A stretch of 45,061 nucleotides of DNA from Gammaproteobacteria bacterium. GTDB taxonomy: Bacteria > Pseudomonadota > Gammaproteobacteria > Pseudomonadales > Oceanobacteraceae. The stretch spans positions 1 through 45,061 of the forward strand of contig JABXIK010000010.1 of NCBI GenBank assembly GCA_013373125.1, in the 5' to 3' direction. A program made the translations under genes and the position numbers. Positions 16,566-25,247 of this stretch are shown piece by piece. Below the pieces are notes generated by a model. It was not told the DNA's origin, searched no databases, and worked only from the letters and a program-made list of their open reading frames with translations. Within the stretch, counting starts at the first letter, position 1. Each line of letters opens with the position of its first letter.

Positions 16566-17927
16566 TTATAACGGAGTGAATAATTGTTTGGCCGCTTGCG
16601 TGTGCTGTGCCATGAGACGTTGAATATCTCCCCCTAGCCACTGCCCATCTTTTACTTTCCATTGCCCGCCAATCATTACAGCATCCGCTTTATAGGCGCC
16701 ACATAAAACCAGAGCTGCCAGTGGATCATGGCTGCCGGAAAATCTCGGCTCGTCCAATTTGTATAGGGCGATATCGGCTTTTTTGCCTACGGCCAGCTCG
16801 CCGATATCGTTGCGATTTAATACTTGTGCCGAACCTTTGGTAGCCAGTTCCAATGCGTCGTAGTGGGTGAACTCATCGGCTTCGTAACGTAAGCGTTGAA
16901 TGAGCAGCGCTTGTCGAATTTCTTGCATTAAATTGCTGTGGTCATTACTGGCACTGCCATCCACACCCAAACCCATGCGCACACCAGCGGCTTTTAATTC
17001 ATTGGTGCGACAAATGCCAGAGGCTAATACCATGTTGGAGCTAGGGCAGTGAGTGATGCCCACCTTTGCTTGGCCCAAGCGTGTTACTTCGTCATCATTA
17101 AAATGAATGCCATGGGCGAGCCAGGTGCGCTCGTGCATCCAGCCCACACTTTCTAAATAATCCAGTGGACGCTGGCCAAACATTTTTAAGCAAAAATTAT
17201 TTTCGTCTTCGGTTTCTGCCAAGTGAGTATGTAAATTCACATTATATTGTTTGGCCAGTTGTGCGCTGCTTTTCATTAAATCTGTGGTGACAGAAAATGG
17301 TGAGCATGGCGCCAGTGCAATTTCGACTAGGTCATCTTGTTGGTGGTAGCGTTTAATTAAACGCTCGCTGTCATCCATGATCACTTGTTCATCTTGCACC
17401 ACAGATTGAGGCGGTAAGCCGCCTTGGTCTTGCCCTAAGCTCATACTGCCGCGTGTAAACGTTGCGCGCATGCCTAAGCGACGCGCCGCTTCCACTTGTG
17501 TATCAATTGCATGAGTTAAGGTCTGCGGAAATAAATAATGATGATCGCTAACTGTGGTGCAGCCGCTTAATAATAATTCCACCATGGCTAATTCGGTTGC
17601 CAGAGCATGTTGTTCTGGTGTCAGGCCTGCCCAAATGGGATACAGGGTTTGCAGCCAAGGGAATAATTTTTTATTGAGGGCCGGAGGGCACGCCCGTGTA
17701 AGTGTTTGATAAAAATGATGATGAGTATTCACAAGCCCCGGCATGATGACATGCGCACGAGCATCAAACACATCATAGATTTCGCATTGTGGTGTTTCAC
17801 CAGCTGCTAGACATTCTGTGATGATGCCATTTTCAACAACGATGCCATTGGCAATGTGTTCATGTTGGTGAGCGTGTCCGCTGAATGCGGCAAGGGGAGA
17901 TTGAATCCAGAGTGGTTTGGCTTGCAT
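16566..17927 (-). CDS. 8-oxoguanine deaminase (amidohydrolase superfamily)
   Basis: A 453-residue metal-dependent deaminase. The sequence closely follows my memory of the Pseudomonas 8-oxoguanine deaminase. Metal ligands are in NTHHHFYQTLTRA (His69 and His71) and HTHLAETEDE; GVDGSASND supplies the metal Asp, and HDPLAALVLCGA is near the C-terminus. Known reaction: 8-oxoguanine to urate plus ammonia, with related enzymes acting on isocytosine. It is divergent from an NCS2 purine permease, supporting a nucleobase salvage or degradation role. AGGAA lies a few bases before the ATG. Broader ATZ/TRZ-type annotation is the alternative. Confidence 0.88.
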   Translation of the reverse strand: MQAKPLWIQSPLAAFSGHAHQHEHIANGIVVENGIITECLAAGETPQCEIYDVFDARAHVIMPGLVNTHHHFYQTLTRACPPALNKKLFPWLQTLYPIWAGLTPEQHALATELAMVELLLSGCTTVSDHHYLFPQTLTHAIDTQVEAARRLGMRATFTRGSMSLGQDQGGLPPQSVVQDEQVIMDDSERLIKRYHQQDDLVEIALAPCSPFSVTTDLMKSSAQLAKQYNVNLHTHLAETEDENNFCLKMFGQRPLDYLESVGWMHERTWLAHGIHFNDDEVTRLGQAKVGITHCPSSNMVLASGICRTNELKAAGVRMGLGVDGSASNDHSNLMQEIRQALLIQRLRYEADEFTHYDALELATKGSAQVLNRNDIGELAVGKKADIALYKLDEPRFSGSHDPLAALVLCGAYKADAVMIGGQWKVKDGQWLGGDIQRLMAQHTQAAKQLFTPL

Positions 17928-18269
17928 GTCGTATTCCTAAAAAAAGCGTGCATGCTTGAGTAACGCGCAGTCATGCACCAAATGAATTTGGAACATGGCA
18001 GTGACTTGCGTGTTAATCTGCCAAGGGCGCCATCATACCACTGCTTTTGCAAAACGCCACCGCGCTCAGCTAAAACCCAACCCTTAAAAGTGTTACAGAG
18101 CTTCTCAAAAAAGTGTGTCGATTTGGTGCGCTTTGCTTTGATGTGGTGCGTCTGTTCTAGTTAATTCAGGACAAATCTTCTCGCGAGCCCAGTTATTTAT
18201 TAAAACTGACCAGTTGGTCATATTTTTGCATGGAAGCCCCATTACAAAAAAATATAAATGGAGAGCAGC
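17928..18269. promoter_or_regulatory. Divergent control region with RutR-like palindrome
   Basis: This is 342 bases between the 8-oxoguanine deaminase and the NCS2 permease. TGACCA-GT-TGGTCA (18207-18220) has perfect 6-bp arms. It matches the central 14 bases of TTGACCANNTGGTCAA, the consensus of the E. coli TetR-family regulator RutR, which controls pyrimidine and purine use. It lies 50 bases before the permease ATG. A second weak dyad, AAGCGTGCATGCTT, is near 17944. I see no convincing riboswitch fold or small gene here. Confidence 0.6.
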
Positions 18270-19652
18270 ATGCAACCCTCAGGTGAATTACTTTACGGCT
18301 TAAATGATAAGCCTCCAGTGGGTCCAACTTTGTTGGCCGCTTTGCAACACGTTTTGGCCAGTTTTGTGGGCATCATTACGCCTACTTTGATTATCGGTGG
18401 CGTGCTGGGTTTAGGCAGTGAGATTCCTTACTTAATTAGCATGGCGCTTTTGGTATCCGGTGTCGGCACATTCATTCAAGCAAAAACCATCGGTCCAATT
18501 GGATCTGGACTGGTTGCCCTGCAAGGGACCAGTTTTGCATTTTTGAGTTCGATTCTGGCGGCAGGCTTCATCGCCAAAGGAAAAGGAGGCGGTCCTGAAG
18601 AAATTTTAAGTTTGATCTTTGGTGTGTGCTGCTTGGGTGCATTCATCGAAATCTTTCTAAGTCGAATTTTACATAAATTGAAATTCTTCATTAACCCTTT
18701 GGTGACGGGGATTGTGATTACAACGATCGGCTTTTACTTAATTAAAGTGGGTATGACGGATTTAGCCGGTGGTTTTAAGGCGGCTGATTTCGGTAGCTTT
18801 GCAAATCTGGGCTTGGGTTTAGGCGTCTTGACCTTGATTGTGATTTTGAATCAATCAAAAAATATTTATTTGCGCAGCGGTGCCATTTTCTTTGGTTTGA
18901 TGGCCGGTTTCATTGCGGCGATCTTTTTAGGTAAAGTGGATTTTTCAGGTTTGAGTAGTGTGAGTCTTTTTACGCTTCCAATTCCGTTCAAGTACGGTAT
19001 GTCATTTGATATGGCGGCGTTTATTCCGGTAGCGTTAATCTACTTGATTACGGCTATTGAAAGTTCGGGTGATTTAACTGCCACATCCATGGTATCGAAA
19101 GAACCCATTACCGGCCCTGTTTATGTGAAGCGTATAAAAAATGGTGTGCTTGGTGATGGTGTGAATTCATTGATTGCAGCGGTGATGTGTACCTTTCCGA
19201 ATACCACATTTAGCCAAAACAACGGTGTGATTCAGTTGACGGGTATGGCGTCTCGCTATGTGGCGTTATGGACGGCTGGGATGTTAATTATATTGGGTTT
19301 ATTTCCTGTGATTGGTGCCATTTTCCAACAACTTCCTAAGCCTGTATTAGGTGGTGCGACCTTGGTTATGTTTGGCACGGTTGCGGCAGCGGGTATTCGT
19401 ATTTTGGCAAGTTTAGAACTGGATCGTCGTACCATGCTTATTATGGCGGTGTCATTTGGTTTAGGTTTGGGTGTGGCCATGGTGCCAGATGTTTTAAAAG
19501 AAATGCCTAAACTGGTTCAAAATATTTTTGGCTCCGCTGTGACAACGTGTGGCTTAACGGCCATTATCTTGAACTTATGCTTGCCAAGTTTGCAGAGTAC
19601 TTCTGATGTTGCAAAGAGCGAGGCCGTTGAGGCGGCCAAAGAAGCGGCGTAA
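18270..19652 (+). CDS. NCS2-family xanthine/uracil permease
   Basis: A 460-residue inner-membrane nucleobase:H+ symporter with 12-14 hydrophobic segments. Family sequence includes LLAALQHVLASFVGIITPTLI at the N-terminus, FNPL-like FINPLVTGIVITTIG, and the NAT region ITAIESSGDLTATSMVS with NTTFSQNNGVI. The ATG at 18270 is preferred because GGAG at 18260-18263 is 6 bases upstream. An ATG at 18258 would overlap that site. Xanthine or a related purine is the likely substrate, judged from the neighbouring 8-oxoguanine deaminase. A RutR-like operator lies just upstream. Confidence 0.93.
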   Translation: MQPSGELLYGLNDKPPVGPTLLAALQHVLASFVGIITPTLIIGGVLGLGSEIPYLISMALLVSGVGTFIQAKTIGPIGSGLVALQGTSFAFLSSILAAGFIAKGKGGGPEEILSLIFGVCCLGAFIEIFLSRILHKLKFFINPLVTGIVITTIGFYLIKVGMTDLAGGFKAADFGSFANLGLGLGVLTLIVILNQSKNIYLRSGAIFFGLMAGFIAAIFLGKVDFSGLSSVSLFTLPIPFKYGMSFDMAAFIPVALIYLITAIESSGDLTATSMVSKEPITGPVYVKRIKNGVLGDGVNSLIAAVMCTFPNTTFSQNNGVIQLTGMASRYVALWTAGMLIILGLFPVIGAIFQQLPKPVLGGATLVMFGTVAAAGIRILASLELDRRTMLIMAVSFGLGLGVAMVPDVLKEMPKLVQNIFGSAVTTCGLTAIILNLCLPSLQSTSDVAKSEAVEAAKEAA

Positions 19653-19669
19653 ACCAGTGCTTTAAAACA

Positions 19670-19699
19670 AAAAAAGCCCAGCACATGCTGGGCTTTTTT
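19670..19699. terminator. Bidirectional terminator between NCS2 permease and yceI
   Basis: AAAAAAGCCCAGC pairs with GCTGGGCTTTTTT around the loop ACAT (19670-19699), flanked by A- and T-tracts. It serves both convergent genes. Confidence 0.93.
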
Positions 19700-19711
19700 A
19701 TGAAAGGCGAA

Positions 19712-20290
19712 TTATTTACGCACGCCTTCAATGTTTAAAATCAACTCAACTTTCTCAGATGCTGGGCCAAGATTAAAGTTAATGTTGTAGTCTTTAAGGG
19801 CAATTTCAGTTTTGCCTTCAAAGCCACGACGGAAACCACCCCAAGGATCACTACCGGCGCCAATTTCTTCTGCTTCGATAACGATGTTTTTAGTCACACC
19901 ATTTAAGGTGAATTGGCCGTGAATGTTGGCTTCGCCTTTTTCGTCACTGACGATTTTCGTACTTTTGAATGTAGCGGTTGGGTATTTGCTGACATTTAAG
20001 AAATCGCCACTGCGTAAGTGCTTATCACGTTCTGCATGGTTAGAGTCGACGCTGGCGGTTTTAATGCTCACATTGACACTGGATTTTTCTGGGTTCTTTT
20101 CATCGTAAGTGAATTCACCTTCGAAATCGTTAAAGCGACCTTTTAACCAGCTATAACCTAGGTGTTTGATTTTAAATTCGATGAAAGCGTGCATGCCTTT
20201 AGTGTCAATGACATAGTTTTCCGCTGCAAATGCTTGTGTGCTTAAGGATAAAACTAGGCCTGCGCCAAGTGCTTTGATTGTGTTTTTCAT
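19712..20290 (-). CDS. YceI-family periplasmic lipid-binding protein
   Basis: A 192-residue exported protein with signal peptide ending AFA/AEN (about residue 23). A lipocalin-like YceI beta-barrel follows: [20 protein letters not shown], then [13 protein letters not shown]. Structural relatives bind polyisoprenoid chains; the cellular role is often linked to base or osmotic stress. It lies 59 bases after the cytochrome b561 gene in the same direction, the familiar cytochrome b561-yceI pair. An isoprenoid-quinone link between the two is plausible but inferred. AAGGAG precedes the ATG. Confidence 0.94.
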   Translation of the reverse strand: MKNTIKALGAGLVLSLSTQAFAAENYVIDTKGMHAFIEFKIKHLGYSWLKGRFNDFEGEFTYDEKNPEKSSVNVSIKTASVDSNHAERDKHLRSGDFLNVSKYPTATFKSTKIVSDEKGEANIHGQFTLNGVTKNIVIEAEEIGAGSDPWGGFRRGFEGKTEIALKDYNINFNLGPASEKVELILNIEGVRK

Positions 20291-20349
20291 GTGTAACTCC
20301 TTGTGTTGGATCGTTGGTTTAAAAAGGGATCAGTTCGTTGAACTGAGAT

Positions 20350-20871
20350 TTAAAGCATTCGTTTAAGGGTGTCGTCTTTATCGATGAGATGATGTTTGAT
20401 GGCGCCGAGTACATGCAGTGCGACCACTGCCATTAAAATATAGGCGCCCCACTCATGAATTTCCCCTGCAATGTCTTCTTGGTTTTCAAAAGGGGTGAAT
20501 AAAACTGGCATGGTAAACGTGCCTAAAATATCTATGCCGCGATTATCAGCGGTTGCAATTAGGTAGCCACTGGCAATGATTAAGAAAATTCCTAGATATA
20601 AAACCCAATGGGTGATGTGGGCTAATTTCACTTCCCAAGGCTGATGATGGGCAGAAGGTTCTGGTGTCTTCGCTTTAAAGCGCCATACAATTCGGCCAAT
20701 CATAATAAATAAAAGTAAAACCCCAATTTGTTTGTGCCAATCAGGAGCGGTTTGATACCAAGCATCGTAATAGCCCAAGGTGCGCATCCACACCCCCATG
20801 GCAAATAATCCTAAAATCAGAATCGCGCTGATCCAGTGGAACAGTTTTTGTGAACGACGATATTGATTCAT
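20350..20871 (-). CDS. Cytochrome b561 family protein
   Basis: A 173-residue inner-membrane di-heme b-type cytochrome with four transmembrane helices. Candidate haem ligands are His12 (FHWISA), His46 (DWHKQIG), His139 (IHEWGAY) and His153 (ALHVLGA), in the arrangement expected for CybB-type proteins. Known activity is superoxide- or quinol-linked electron transfer in the membrane. It precedes yceI by 59 bases, so co-transcription is likely. The 221-base gap to the divergent gene at 21093 has no clear promoter that I can defend. Confidence 0.93.
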   Translation of the reverse strand: MNQYRRSQKLFHWISAILILGLFAMGVWMRTLGYYDAWYQTAPDWHKQIGVLLLFIMIGRIVWRFKAKTPEPSAHHQPWEVKLAHITHWVLYLGIFLIIASGYLIATADNRGIDILGTFTMPVLFTPFENQEDIAGEIHEWGAYILMAVVALHVLGAIKHHLIDKDDTLKRML

Positions 20872-21092
20872 GAATTTAACCTGCGGTAAAAACGAGTATT
20901 AAGAGTATATGCACAAATATCGATAATAAATCGCAAAAATTAGCTAGGTTTGATTAGCTTTTTCGATCAATGTTCCGTAACGGCTTGTTTATATCCGAAT
21001 GTCCTCTGTGGATAACCTGCCGTCCCAAATTGCAACTGGGTTTTTATTGGCGAAAGCGCATAATGATTTCATAACAATGAGAGGAGAGCCCC

Positions 21093-21440
21093 ATGTCAGA
21101 AGAAACTCGCATTAGCAGCTTTAAAGAGTTTTACCCCTTCTATCTAGCTGAGCACAGTAATAAGACTTGCCGTGTATTGCATTACATCGGCAGCTCATTG
21201 GTCATTGCCTTGTTGGTGTATGCGCTTGCAACGTCCCAATACACTTTGTTGTGGTTGTTGCCTGTTGTGGGTTATGGCTTTGCTTGGGTGGGACACTTTT
21301 TTTATGAGCATAACAAGCCGGCTACCTTTAAGTATCCGCTTTATAGTTTTATCTCCGATTGGGTGATGCTGGCGCAAGCCATAACGGGCACCTTGCCTAA
21401 AGAGCATTTTCGCTCAGAAAGCCAAACCTCTGCCCACTAA
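21093..21440 (+). CDS. Mpo1-like (DUF962) membrane protein
   Basis: A 115-residue protein with two or three hydrophobic segments. The family pattern is clear: FYPFYLAEHSNKTCRVLHYIG with His21 and His30, then GHFFYEHNKPATFKYPLYSF. The yeast relative Mpo1 is an iron-dependent dioxygenase acting in fatty-acid alpha-oxidation. Bacterial members are little studied. GAGGAG precedes the ATG. It is a single gene between divergent cytochrome b561 and a convergent serine hydrolase. Confidence 0.88.
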   Translation: MSEETRISSFKEFYPFYLAEHSNKTCRVLHYIGSSLVIALLVYALATSQYTLLWLLPVVGYGFAWVGHFFYEHNKPATFKYPLYSFISDWVMLAQAITGTLPKEHFRSESQTSAH

Positions 21441-21441
21441 T

Positions 21442-21470
21442 AAAAAAGGCCTCATTGAGAGGCCTTTTTT
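21442..21470. terminator. Terminator between Mpo1-like gene and serine hydrolase
   Basis: A 12-bp perfect stem AAAAAAGGCCTC/GAGGCCTTTTTT (21442-21453 with 21459-21470) with loop ATTGA. Usable from both strands. Confidence 0.94.
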
Positions 21471-21491
21471 ATGTGCGATGTATTTCGGTTA

Positions 21492-22739
21492 TTACTGTGT
21501 ATCCGCTGTTTGTTGCATTCCGTTTTCACTGACTTTTTGCGCAATGGCGCGAAATGCAGCTACCGCTAAATCCTTGCTCTCGTAATCGTTCTCCATGAAT
21601 TCGCGATGAGCACTGTTCTTCACAATCACCACGTCATGTTTGCGATCGATAAAGATGTATTGGCCATAAATACCTATGGCTAGGAACTCTTGATCCGGAT
21701 TCTCAGGAAGCCACCATTGGTAGCCGTAACCAAAATTGGTGGTAGCGGTATCGCGCTTGCCTGGCATTAAATGCGGCGCATCGGGAGTGATGCTGTCTTC
21801 GATCCATTTAGCCGGTACGATTTGTTCGCCGTTATACTGGCCTCCATCACGATACAGCATACCCATGCGCGCGTAGTCACGGCTGATCATATTTAAGCCG
21901 CCCAATACCATGGGCTCACCTGTACTGTCTGTAATGTAGTATGCGTCTTGTTCTGTACCCAACTTACTCCACAGCTTCTCTTGCATGTACTCCATGATGG
22001 TTTTACCCGTTGCTGCGCGTAATACCATGCCAATGACGTGAGTATCGATGCTTACGTAATGCATGAAGGTGCCTTGCTCGTGTTGCGGGTCTTGGTTGAG
22101 TGAAGCTGCAAATTCATCGAAGCTGCCACCTAGCGCCATGACGCGGCCAAAGCGGTTAATGTCACTATTGAAGTCGCCGTAGTCTTCATCAAAGTACACA
22201 CCGCTGCTCATTTGTAAGACGTTTTTGATGCTAATGCCGTCATAACCCGATCCGATCAGGCTGGGCACATAATCGGTCACAGGGGCATTCAGGTCTTTGA
22301 TGTAACCTTCTTCGACAGCGATGCCGAATAGGGCACTTAAGAAGGATTTAGCCATGGACCAAGAAATGCGTTTATCCAGTGGTGTTGTGCCTTGGAAATA
22401 GTCTTCAAATAGCAGGTCTTCGCCCTTAATTACCACAAGGGCCGTTGTGCTGGAGTCTGTGAGCCATTCGCTCAAATCGCGTTTGTCACCCTTGTATTCG
22501 AAGGATTCTGGTAGTGACCTAGGTGTTGAATTAAGTGAGCGCACACTATCGGTGGATTTAAGGGTTTTGATAGGGGCAACATCATCCATGTGGGAGAAAT
22601 GCTCAACGATCACATCCTTATTAAACAGGGTAACCGTATGGTAAAGCTGACGAATTTCAGTGTGGAAAATGGCACCGCCCACACCGGCGATGACCACGGC
22701 AGCACCCAGTGTGCGGCCAAGCGTTTTTGCTAAAGACAT
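21492..22739 (-). CDS. Serine hydrolase, beta-lactamase/6-aminohexanoate-dimer hydrolase type
   Basis: A 415-residue protein with an N-terminal membrane segment (about 11-25) that anchors it or serves as a signal. The class C beta-lactamase-like nucleophile motif SMAK is at 128-131 (SWSMAKSFLSALFGIAVEEG). The second motif region is MHYVSIDTHVIG, and GYGYQWWLP follows near the end. This arrangement is like NylB-type esterases and amidases. The substrate is unknown, and antibiotic resistance should not be assumed. It is a single gene, convergent with the Mpo1-like gene. Confidence 0.87.
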   Translation of the reverse strand: MSLAKTLGRTLGAAVVIAGVGGAIFHTEIRQLYHTVTLFNKDVIVEHFSHMDDVAPIKTLKSTDSVRSLNSTPRSLPESFEYKGDKRDLSEWLTDSSTTALVVIKGEDLLFEDYFQGTTPLDKRISWSMAKSFLSALFGIAVEEGYIKDLNAPVTDYVPSLIGSGYDGISIKNVLQMSSGVYFDEDYGDFNSDINRFGRVMALGGSFDEFAASLNQDPQHEQGTFMHYVSIDTHVIGMVLRAATGKTIMEYMQEKLWSKLGTEQDAYYITDSTGEPMVLGGLNMISRDYARMGMLYRDGGQYNGEQIVPAKWIEDSITPDAPHLMPGKRDTATTNFGYGYQWWLPENPDQEFLAIGIYGQYIFIDRKHDVVIVKNSAHREFMENDYESKDLAVAAFRAIAQKVSENGMQQTADTQ

Positions 22740-22887
22740 ATTTCACCTATTGTTTTTATTGTGCTGCGCCAGCTTACCCCATAATCCCAAGAGGGCAATG
22801 GCAAATGCGGCATTTAGGGTGTGCTATTTAGGCCAGTGCAGAGTATTTTGTTACAGGTTAAGAGGCCGCCGAATCCCTTGAGTTTAC

Positions 22888-22916
22888 TTGCATCTTGGTG
22901 TTTTTTTGTGCATAAT
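22888..22916 (+). promoter_or_regulatory. Putative rpsF operon promoter
   Basis: -35-like TTGCAT (22888-22893) and -10 CATAAT (22911-22916) have a 17-bp spacer. A GC-rich discriminator, GCGCGGCCC, follows. The -35 is weak, but the -10 and discriminator resemble the one before rpsP. Confidence 0.55.
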
Positions 22917-22923
22917 GCGCGGC

Positions 22924-22987
22924 CCTATTTTGGCTGTGTAGTGGAAATAGGACTCCTTGCCTTTTGCTGGCTATCCAGACTTGAGGC
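22924..22987 (+). other. Structured 5' leader of rpsF (possible S6:S18 control element)
   Basis: CCTATTT (22924-22930) pairs with AAATAGG (22945-22951). A second hairpin has CTGG/CCAG (22967-22970 with 22975-22978) inside GCCT/AGGC (22959-22962 with 22984-22987). S6:S18 autoregulatory leaders are known before rpsF in many bacteria. I cannot confirm the conserved motif, so the link is inference. Confidence 0.4.
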
Positions 22988-23011
22988 TATTAACCCATAA
23001 GGAGCATTTAT

Positions 23012-23434
23012 ATGCGTCATTACGAAATCGTATTTCTGGTTCACCCAGATCAAAGCGAACAAGTACCTTCTATGATCGAGCGTTACACTGGCTCTATCAA
23101 AGAAACAGGTGGTCAAATCCACCGTCTTGAAGACTGGGGTCGTCGTCACTTGGCTTACCCAATCCAAAAGATCCACAAAGCACACTATGTTCTTATGAAC
23201 ATCGAATGCGACAACGAAACTCTAACTGAGCTAAACAACACTTTCCGTTTCAACGATGCAGTTATCCGTAGCATGGTTGTACGTACTAAAGATGCTGTTA
23301 CTGGCGATTCTCCTATTAAAGCTGCTGAAAGCCGTCAAGACCGTCGTGACGATCGTCCACGTCGTGAAGATGCTGAAGAAGCTGAACTAGAAACAGTTGA
23401 CTCTGCAGATGATGCAGACGACGCTGAAGAATAA
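23012..23434 (+). CDS. rpsF: 30S ribosomal protein S6
   Basis: A 140-residue S6. The N-terminus [19 protein letters not shown] and [17 protein letters not shown] are diagnostic. The acidic tail ([20 protein letters not shown]) is the region that RimK glutamylates in enteric bacteria. AAGGAG sits 7-8 bases before the ATG. S6 binds S18 on the 30S platform, and rpsR follows after 14 bases. Confidence 0.98.
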   Translation: MRHYEIVFLVHPDQSEQVPSMIERYTGSIKETGGQIHRLEDWGRRHLAYPIQKIHKAHYVLMNIECDNETLTELNNTFRFNDAVIRSMVVRTKDAVTGDSPIKAAESRQDRRDDRPRREDAEEAELETVDSADDADDAEE

Positions 23435-23448
23435 TTGGAGGATATAAT

Positions 23449-23676
23449 ATGTCTCGTTTTTTCCGTCGTCGTAAATTCTGCCGTTTCTCTGCCGAAGGCG
23501 TAGCTGAGATCGATTACAAAGATCTAGATACTCTAAAAGGCTACATCACTGAAACTGGCAAGATCGTTCCTAGCCGTATCACTGGTACTAAAGCTAAGTA
23601 TCAGCGTCAGCTAGCTACTGCGATCAAACGTGCTCGTTACGTAGCTCTACTTCCATACACTGATTCTCACAAGTAA
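23449..23676 (+). CDS. rpsR: 30S ribosomal protein S18
   Basis: A 75-residue S18 of normal length ([13 protein letters not shown], then [13 protein letters not shown] and [10 protein letters not shown]). TTGGAGG precedes the ATG. It pairs with S6 in the 30S platform. The single cysteine in KFCRF is retained, so it is the zinc-independent or C-minus-like type. Next comes a membrane-protein gene after 15 bases. Confidence 0.98.
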   Translation: MSRFFRRRKFCRFSAEGVAEIDYKDLDTLKGYITETGKIVPSRITGTKAKYQRQLATAIKRARYVALLPYTDSHK

Positions 23677-23691
23677 TCGGTAAGCGCTGTT

Positions 23692-24546
23692 ATGGGAGCC
23701 ATTGCACGCTTTAGTATGCAAGGACCTCGTCAGGCAGCGCTGATGGCAGTATTGTTCGCAGCGATTCCACTCATGTATTGGGTGAGCGCTGCGGTTGTGG
23801 CCTTGGTGATTTTACGCCAAGGCCTCAACCAAGGTTTTAGTATTTTGTTGGCGGCGTTATTACCTGGTGTTATCTGGTATGCCACTCAACAAGACATCAC
23901 CGTATTTGTGGTGGTTTTAGGCAGTGCCGTTATGGCTGCTGTGTTGCGAGTAACAGCGTCACTGCCTAAAGCCATTTCAATTTCGATTTTAGCCGGCTTT
24001 GCCACGATTGCGTTATTGCCAGAACTTAGCCCACAGTGGTTTGGTATCTTGCAGCAAGGCGCAGAGGAATACGGCAAAGCGTTAGAGAGTCGAATGGACT
24101 TGGCGGTTGCGAAGCAATTTCAGCCGTGGATTTTACCCATGTTGTTGGGTGGTATTTCGGCCATGTTGCAGTTATTCGCGATTGCAGGATTGCTCCTTGG
24201 TCGTGCTTGGCAAGCCAAGCTGTTTAATCCTGGTGGCTTCCAGCAAGAGTTTCATCGCCTGCGCTTGCCATATTGGTATGTGTTATTTGCGTTGGCGGTA
24301 TTTTTATTTGGTGCATCGGACCCTAGTTGGGTGAGTTCGATGCCAGTGATTCTGATGCCTTTGTTTATCATGGGTATTAGTTTGGTTCATGGTGTCATAG
24401 CCATGGGGCGGTTAAGTTCGCAATGGTTGATGGGTTTCTACATTAGCTTTTTGTTCTTTCTGCCATATATGTACGCGTTACTAATTTTAGTGGCCTTACT
24501 GGATACGTTATTTAACTTCCGTAAGCGACTAAATGACACGGCATAA
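23692..24546 (+). CDS. DUF2232-type polytopic membrane protein
   Basis: A 284-residue inner-membrane protein with about eight hydrophobic helices and no catalytic motif that I recognise. It occupies the position between rpsR and rplI where Pseudomonas and relatives carry a DUF2232 (YybS-like) protein. The C-terminal helix region ([24 protein letters not shown]) is typical. Function unknown. Conservation of place inside a ribosomal operon suggests constitutive expression. Confidence 0.82.
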   Translation: MGAIARFSMQGPRQAALMAVLFAAIPLMYWVSAAVVALVILRQGLNQGFSILLAALLPGVIWYATQQDITVFVVVLGSAVMAAVLRVTASLPKAISISILAGFATIALLPELSPQWFGILQQGAEEYGKALESRMDLAVAKQFQPWILPMLLGGISAMLQLFAIAGLLLGRAWQAKLFNPGGFQQEFHRLRLPYWYVLFALAVFLFGASDPSWVSSMPVILMPLFIMGISLVHGVIAMGRLSSQWLMGFYISFLFFLPYMYALLILVALLDTLFNFRKRLNDTA

Positions 24547-24608
24547 CACGGGACTCATTTGAGTCATCATTAATAAGACGCAAGTCTTGCCCTGTAAGGT
24601 GTTTAAAA

Positions 24609-25058
24609 ATGGAAGTAATTCTATTAGAAAAAGTTGCAAAATTAGGTGCACTTGGCGACAAAGTAACTGTTAAATCAGGTTACGGTCGTAATTTCCTAAT
24701 TCCTCAAAAGAAAGCGGTTCCAGCAACAGCTGCTAACCTTGAGTCTTTTGAAGCTCGTCGTGCTGAACTTGAAAAAGAAGCCGCTGAGAAACTAGCGAAC
24801 GCTGAAAAACGCGCTGAACAGCTTAAAGAACTTGAGCTAACTCTAGCGGTTAAAGCGGGCGACGAAGGTAAGCTATTCGGTTCTATCGGTACTCGTGACC
24901 TAGCTGACCTAATCAGCTCTACTGGCATCGAAGCGAACAAGTCTGAGATCCGTCTACCTAACGGTCCTCTACGTACAACTGGTACTTTCGAGATCACTCT
25001 ACAAGTACACGCTGATGTGACCACTTCTCTGACTGTACACGTAGTACCAGAAGAGTAA
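24609..25058 (+). CDS. rplI: 50S ribosomal protein L9
   Basis: A 149-residue L9. The N-terminal RNA-binding domain is [19 protein letters not shown], with the signature [18 protein letters not shown] long connecting helix rich in Glu/Lys/Ala and a C-terminal domain ([15 protein letters not shown]) follow. L9 helps maintain reading frame. It ends the rpsF operon and is followed by a terminator, then dnaB. Confidence 0.98.
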   Translation: MEVILLEKVAKLGALGDKVTVKSGYGRNFLIPQKKAVPATAANLESFEARRAELEKEAAEKLANAEKRAEQLKELELTLAVKAGDEGKLFGSIGTRDLADLISSTGIEANKSEIRLPNGPLRTTGTFEITLQVHADVTTSLTVHVVPEE

Positions 25059-25099
25059 TTGTTTAGAGAAAAGCAGCGCTTTTCTTATCTAAATAATTG

Positions 25100-25134
25100 A
25101 AAAAGCCCTGATGTGAAAGCATCGGGGCTTTTTT
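25100..25134 (+). terminator. Terminator after rplI
   Basis: The stem AAAAAGCCCTGATG/CATCGGGGCTTTTT has one G-U pair and a 6-base loop, then TTTTAT. A smaller AGAAAAGC/GCTTTTCT hairpin lies about 30 bases upstream. Confidence 0.9.
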
Positions 25135-25247
25135 ATGCCTAGCGGGTGGAGCCATGCCCTAATGTGCCTAGTAATTTTTGATAAAAAAGGGCAAACTAAC
25201 TCGCTGTTTTATTTATGAATTCATATTAAGCGGTTAATAAATATCCA

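Noticed and set aside
17973..18164. Open frame of 63 codons between the deaminase and the permease
   Set aside because: No ribosome binding site and a composition unlike neighbouring proteins; the region reads as regulatory DNA.
17928..18269. Purine or xanthine riboswitch before the NCS2 permease
   Set aside because: I could not find the conserved core or a matching terminator/anti-terminator; the palindrome explains control better. A covariance-model search would settle it.
21492..22739. Beta-lactamase resistance gene
   Set aside because: SMAK fits the fold, but the remaining motifs resemble NylB-type hydrolases, and no evidence points to beta-lactam substrates.
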